From Akkermansiaceae bacterium (GTDB taxonomy: Bacteria; Verrucomicrobiota; Verrucomicrobiia; Verrucomicrobiales; Akkermansiaceae), in assembly GCA_014379305.1 (NCBI GenBank), contig JACMMB010000182.1, forward strand, positions 1-7,205: a stretch of 7,205 nucleotides of DNA, in the 5' to 3' direction. Position numbers and translations under genes: made by a program. Under the pieces are notes generated by a model. It did no database searches, had not been told where the DNA came from, and worked only from the letters and a program-made list of their open reading frames with translations. How positions within the stretch are numbered: position 1 is the first letter of the stretch; each line of letters starts with the position of its first letter. Shown piece after piece: positions 5,594-7,205 of the stretch.

Positions 5594-6328
5594 TTATTTA
5601 GCTAAGTCATCACAGGTGAACCGGACAACGATTTGGTAGCCTTTTTCCTGTCTGGCGGAACCGAGCATGACCGAGCCTTCCGGTTCGAGTTTCCAGAGGT
5701 GGCTTGCCAGCATCTGGCCCTCCTGCAGGCTTTCGTGTGGTGCTATCCTGCCTTTTTGAGTCGGCTTGCCGTGGATGGTAGTGATCAGGTCGACGCACTC
5801 GCTCCAGCAGGGTTTGAGGATGTCTTCGTATTCTCCCGCTGCCTTATTCTCGGTTTGCAGGGTGATCTCCTGAAGCTTGCCTGATTCGCTCCAGTCAAAG
5901 AATAAAAAGCAATGGAGCCCGCCAATTTTACTCCGCGTGCGGAAAATGCCGTTGAGTCCGGTGCGTCCCATATATGCACTGTCGATGGTCGCTTCGACGA
6001 TCTTGCTGGCGTTGAGCTTTTTGGTGACGGTTTCCCTGCTTTCCCCGAAAAGCAGCGTGTCAAAAACGGCCCGGGCGTCGGGCAACGCTTCGATTTGTTT
6101 AGCGATGGGAGCGTTGAGATCGAGCCAGCGTTGGTCATCCGGATGAAGCTTGGCAATTTCAAAGGTGCGATCCTTTTCGCCGATGGGGCGCAGAGTAACG
6201 AGACTTCCTTCGCGACTGATGTATTCGGCTGCAAAAGATTTGGAGCCGTCCGCGCTCGTCCAGTTTCGGCTTTCGCCGGCAAACAGGGGGTATGACAGAG
6301 CTGAAAGTAAGAGGATGTATCGCAACAT
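5594..6328 (-). CDS. Secreted protein with SHD1-like domain, function unknown
   Basis: The protein is 244 residues if it starts at the ATG at 6328. This start is chosen because it opens with a clear signal peptide (LRYILLLSALSYPLFA, probable cut after A17); the frame is open up to 6430, but that extension lacks a signal and would fill the divergent promoter space. Residues about 21-72 match the SLA1-homology domain 1 type found in many secreted planctomycete and verrucomicrobial proteins (WTSADGSKSFAAEYIS, then VTLRP, then FEIAKLHPDDQRWL). Residues about 85-185 (LLFGESRETVTKKLNAS, then GGLHCFLFFDW, then LQEITLQTENK) look like a small alpha/beta domain that remotely recalls BamE/SmpA-like folds; I am not certain. 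There are four cysteines in the mature part (140, 174, 178, 239). It is convergent with rex, 30 bp apart, with no clear terminator between. No Shine-Dalgarno is seen. Confidence 0.82.
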   Translation of the reverse strand: MLRYILLLSALSYPLFAGESRNWTSADGSKSFAAEYISREGSLVTLRPIGEKDRTFEIAKLHPDDQRWLDLNAPIAKQIEALPDARAVFDTLLFGESRETVTKKLNASKIVEATIDSAYMGRTGLNGIFRTRSKIGGLHCFLFFDWSESGKLQEITLQTENKAAGEYEDILKPCWSECVDLITTIHGKPTQKGRIAPHESLQEGQMLASHLWKLEPEGSVMLGSARQEKGYQIVVRFTCDDLAK

Positions 6329-6388
6329 AAATGGCGGAGATGGAGGATATTTGATTGGGATTAGCCGGAGTCCGTGGCGCGCTTTGTC

Positions 6389-6417
6389 TTGAAGCTCAAA
6401 CATGGTCAGGCTAGTAG
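6389..6417 (+). promoter_or_regulatory. Weak promoter candidate for the secreted-protein gene at 6447
   Basis: TTGAAG (6389-6394) and TAGTAG (6412-6417) are 17 bases apart in the 118-bp divergent region 6329-6446. The -35 box is fair, the -10 box matches TATAAT at only 3 of 6 positions. It would give a leader of roughly 20 bases. The same region holds two short inverted repeats, TTGA-AGC-TCAA (6389-6399) and AAGC-AAA-GCTT (6425-6435). All are low-confidence. Confidence 0.2.
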
Positions 6418-6446
6418 TGAGTTCAAGCAAAGCTTAATGGTTTCAG

Positions 6447-7205
6447 ATGCCTAAATTTTTTCACCAATTGGAAGTCAGTATCATTGCCCTTGGCATGATC
6501 TTTCATGCTTCGGTTTCGGCACAGGGACAGGCGGGGTCGGCACCAAGGGTGGTGATTCCGACGGGTAGCCGTCCAATTGCACCGGTTCGCCCGATAGCGC
6601 CCTCTTCACGGATTCTGTATCCGTGGAAAACCTATGTGACGGCAACTATTTTCTGGTGTGGCGAGCTGCCGACAGAAAGGAATCCCACGCCGAATTGCAA
6701 ATCATCCTGGGATACCTCGTGGTCGACGAATTTCGGAGGATACGACGATCCAAGTCCGGAAAACCGTATCGCCAACCATATGAGCGGGGATTTCCGGCCT
6801 AAAAACTTCGTGCCGAAACTGAATCCGTTTTACATCGCCCTGCCCTATAACGATGTGCAGGGCTGGAGCAGCCACAAGGCCGAGGCTGCGAAAGTGATTC
6901 CCTGGTTCCGGAGAATGCAGCCCGCGCCAGGCAAGACGGTTCTGAAAGGCAGGTGGGTGCAGATTTTTTATAACAAGCGAAGTTGTTACGCACAGTGGGA
7001 GGACTGCGGGCCGTGGGTGACGGATGATTGGGAGTATGTGTTTGGAAACAAAGCTCCAAAAGCGACTCAGAACGGCTCGGCAGGCATTGATTTGTCGCCT
7101 TCGATCCGGGATTACCTCGGGGTCAATTCAGGGACAAAGGTCCATTGGCGTTTTGTAGAGGATGGTCAGGTGCCTTACGGGCCTTGGAAAAAATACGGTG
7201 TGCAG
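6447..7205 (+). CDS. Secreted protein of unknown function, possible double-psi beta-barrel-like domain (3' end outside window)
   Basis: From ATG 6447 the frame stays open for 253 codons to the window edge. The N-terminus is a signal peptide (VSIIALGMIFHASVSA, probable cut after A25), followed by a Pro-rich linker at about 33-60 (IPTGSRPIAPVRPIAP). The remainder is rich in Trp, Tyr, Gly and Asp: CKSSWDTSWSTNFGGYDD at 84-101, then NPFYIALPYNDV at 126-137. The C-terminal part has GRWVQIFYNKRSCYAQWEDC, then YVFG, GIDLSPSIRDYLG and GPWKKYG. The order of a strand, a D-x-GP turn and an IDLS helix before LG resembles the double-psi beta-barrel of RlpA/barwin-type proteins; this is inference from pattern only. 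Cysteines C71/C84 and C180/C187 could form disulphides. The family looks like conserved hypothetical proteins I associate with Verrucomicrobiota; I know no assigned function. The end at GPWKKYG suggests only few residues are missing. Confidence 0.8.
   Translation, partial: MPKFFHQLEVSIIALGMIFHASVSAQGQAGSAPRVVIPTGSRPIAPVRPIAPSSRILYPWKTYVTATIFWCGELPTERNPTPNCKSSWDTSWSTNFGGYDDPSPENRIANHMSGDFRPKNFVPKLNPFYIALPYNDVQGWSSHKAEAAKVIPWFRRMQPAPGKTVLKGRWVQIFYNKRSCYAQWEDCGPWVTDDWEYVFGNKAPKATQNGSAGIDLSPSIRDYLGVNSGTKVHWRFVEDGQVPYGPWKKYGVQ

Noticed and set aside
5912..6295. Plus-strand open frame of 127 codons opposite the SHD1 gene
   Set aside because: It is fully antisense to a gene with a signal peptide and recognisable domain, and its own translation shows no domain or signal.
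6329..6430. N-terminal extension of the SHD1 protein to 6430
   Set aside because: It would bury the signal peptide 34 residues inside the protein and take up the divergent promoter region.

Overview
The window looks like chromosomal DNA from a free-living bacterium, most likely Verrucomicrobiota. The clues are a secreted protein with an SLA1-homology (SHD1-like) domain, a DUF4062 protein with a membrane segment and a TPR-like tail, start regions mostly without Shine-Dalgarno sequences, and a G-rich + strand. The assignment rests on family recognition and composition only. I see no rRNA, tRNA, CRISPR array, insertion sequence or integrase. No stretch over 300 bases lacks a gene.

Layout. (1) Positions 1-1276, minus strand: a large gene running off the left edge, encoding a DUF4062 domain, a short coiled coil, one transmembrane helix and the start of a helical TPR-like region. 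(2) Positions 1324-1554, minus strand: a complete DUF433 gene (antitoxin-like family), 47 bp upstream of gene 1 on the same strand and without the toxin that often accompanies it. (3) Positions 1555-1710: a divergent intergenic region with two small inverted repeats and a possible minus-strand promoter. (4) Positions 1711-5563, plus strand: a tight four-gene operon encoding E1 alpha, E1 beta and E2 of a 2-oxoacid dehydrogenase complex (pyruvate or branched-chain type), then the NADH-sensing repressor Rex. (5) Positions 5594-6328, minus strand: a secreted SHD1-domain protein convergent with rex. (6) Position 6447 to the right edge, plus strand: a secreted protein with a possible double-psi beta-barrel-like C-terminal region, cut by the window end.

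How the genes work together. E1 alpha/beta decarboxylate the 2-oxoacid with thiamine diphosphate and pass the acyl group to the lipoyl arm of E2, which makes acyl-CoA. A separate E3 would reoxidise the lipoyl arm and produce NADH, but no E3 gene is present here. Rex binds DNA according to the NADH/NAD+ ratio, so its position as last gene of the operon suggests a link between the complex and the redox state it affects. A hairpin-capable repeat (GTTGCAAC twice, 11 bp apart) lies just before the rex start and is the most concrete candidate control element. The minus-strand pair at the left edge (DUF433 + DUF4062) is the most plausible place for a poorly described signalling or defence function, but the sequence does not prove one.
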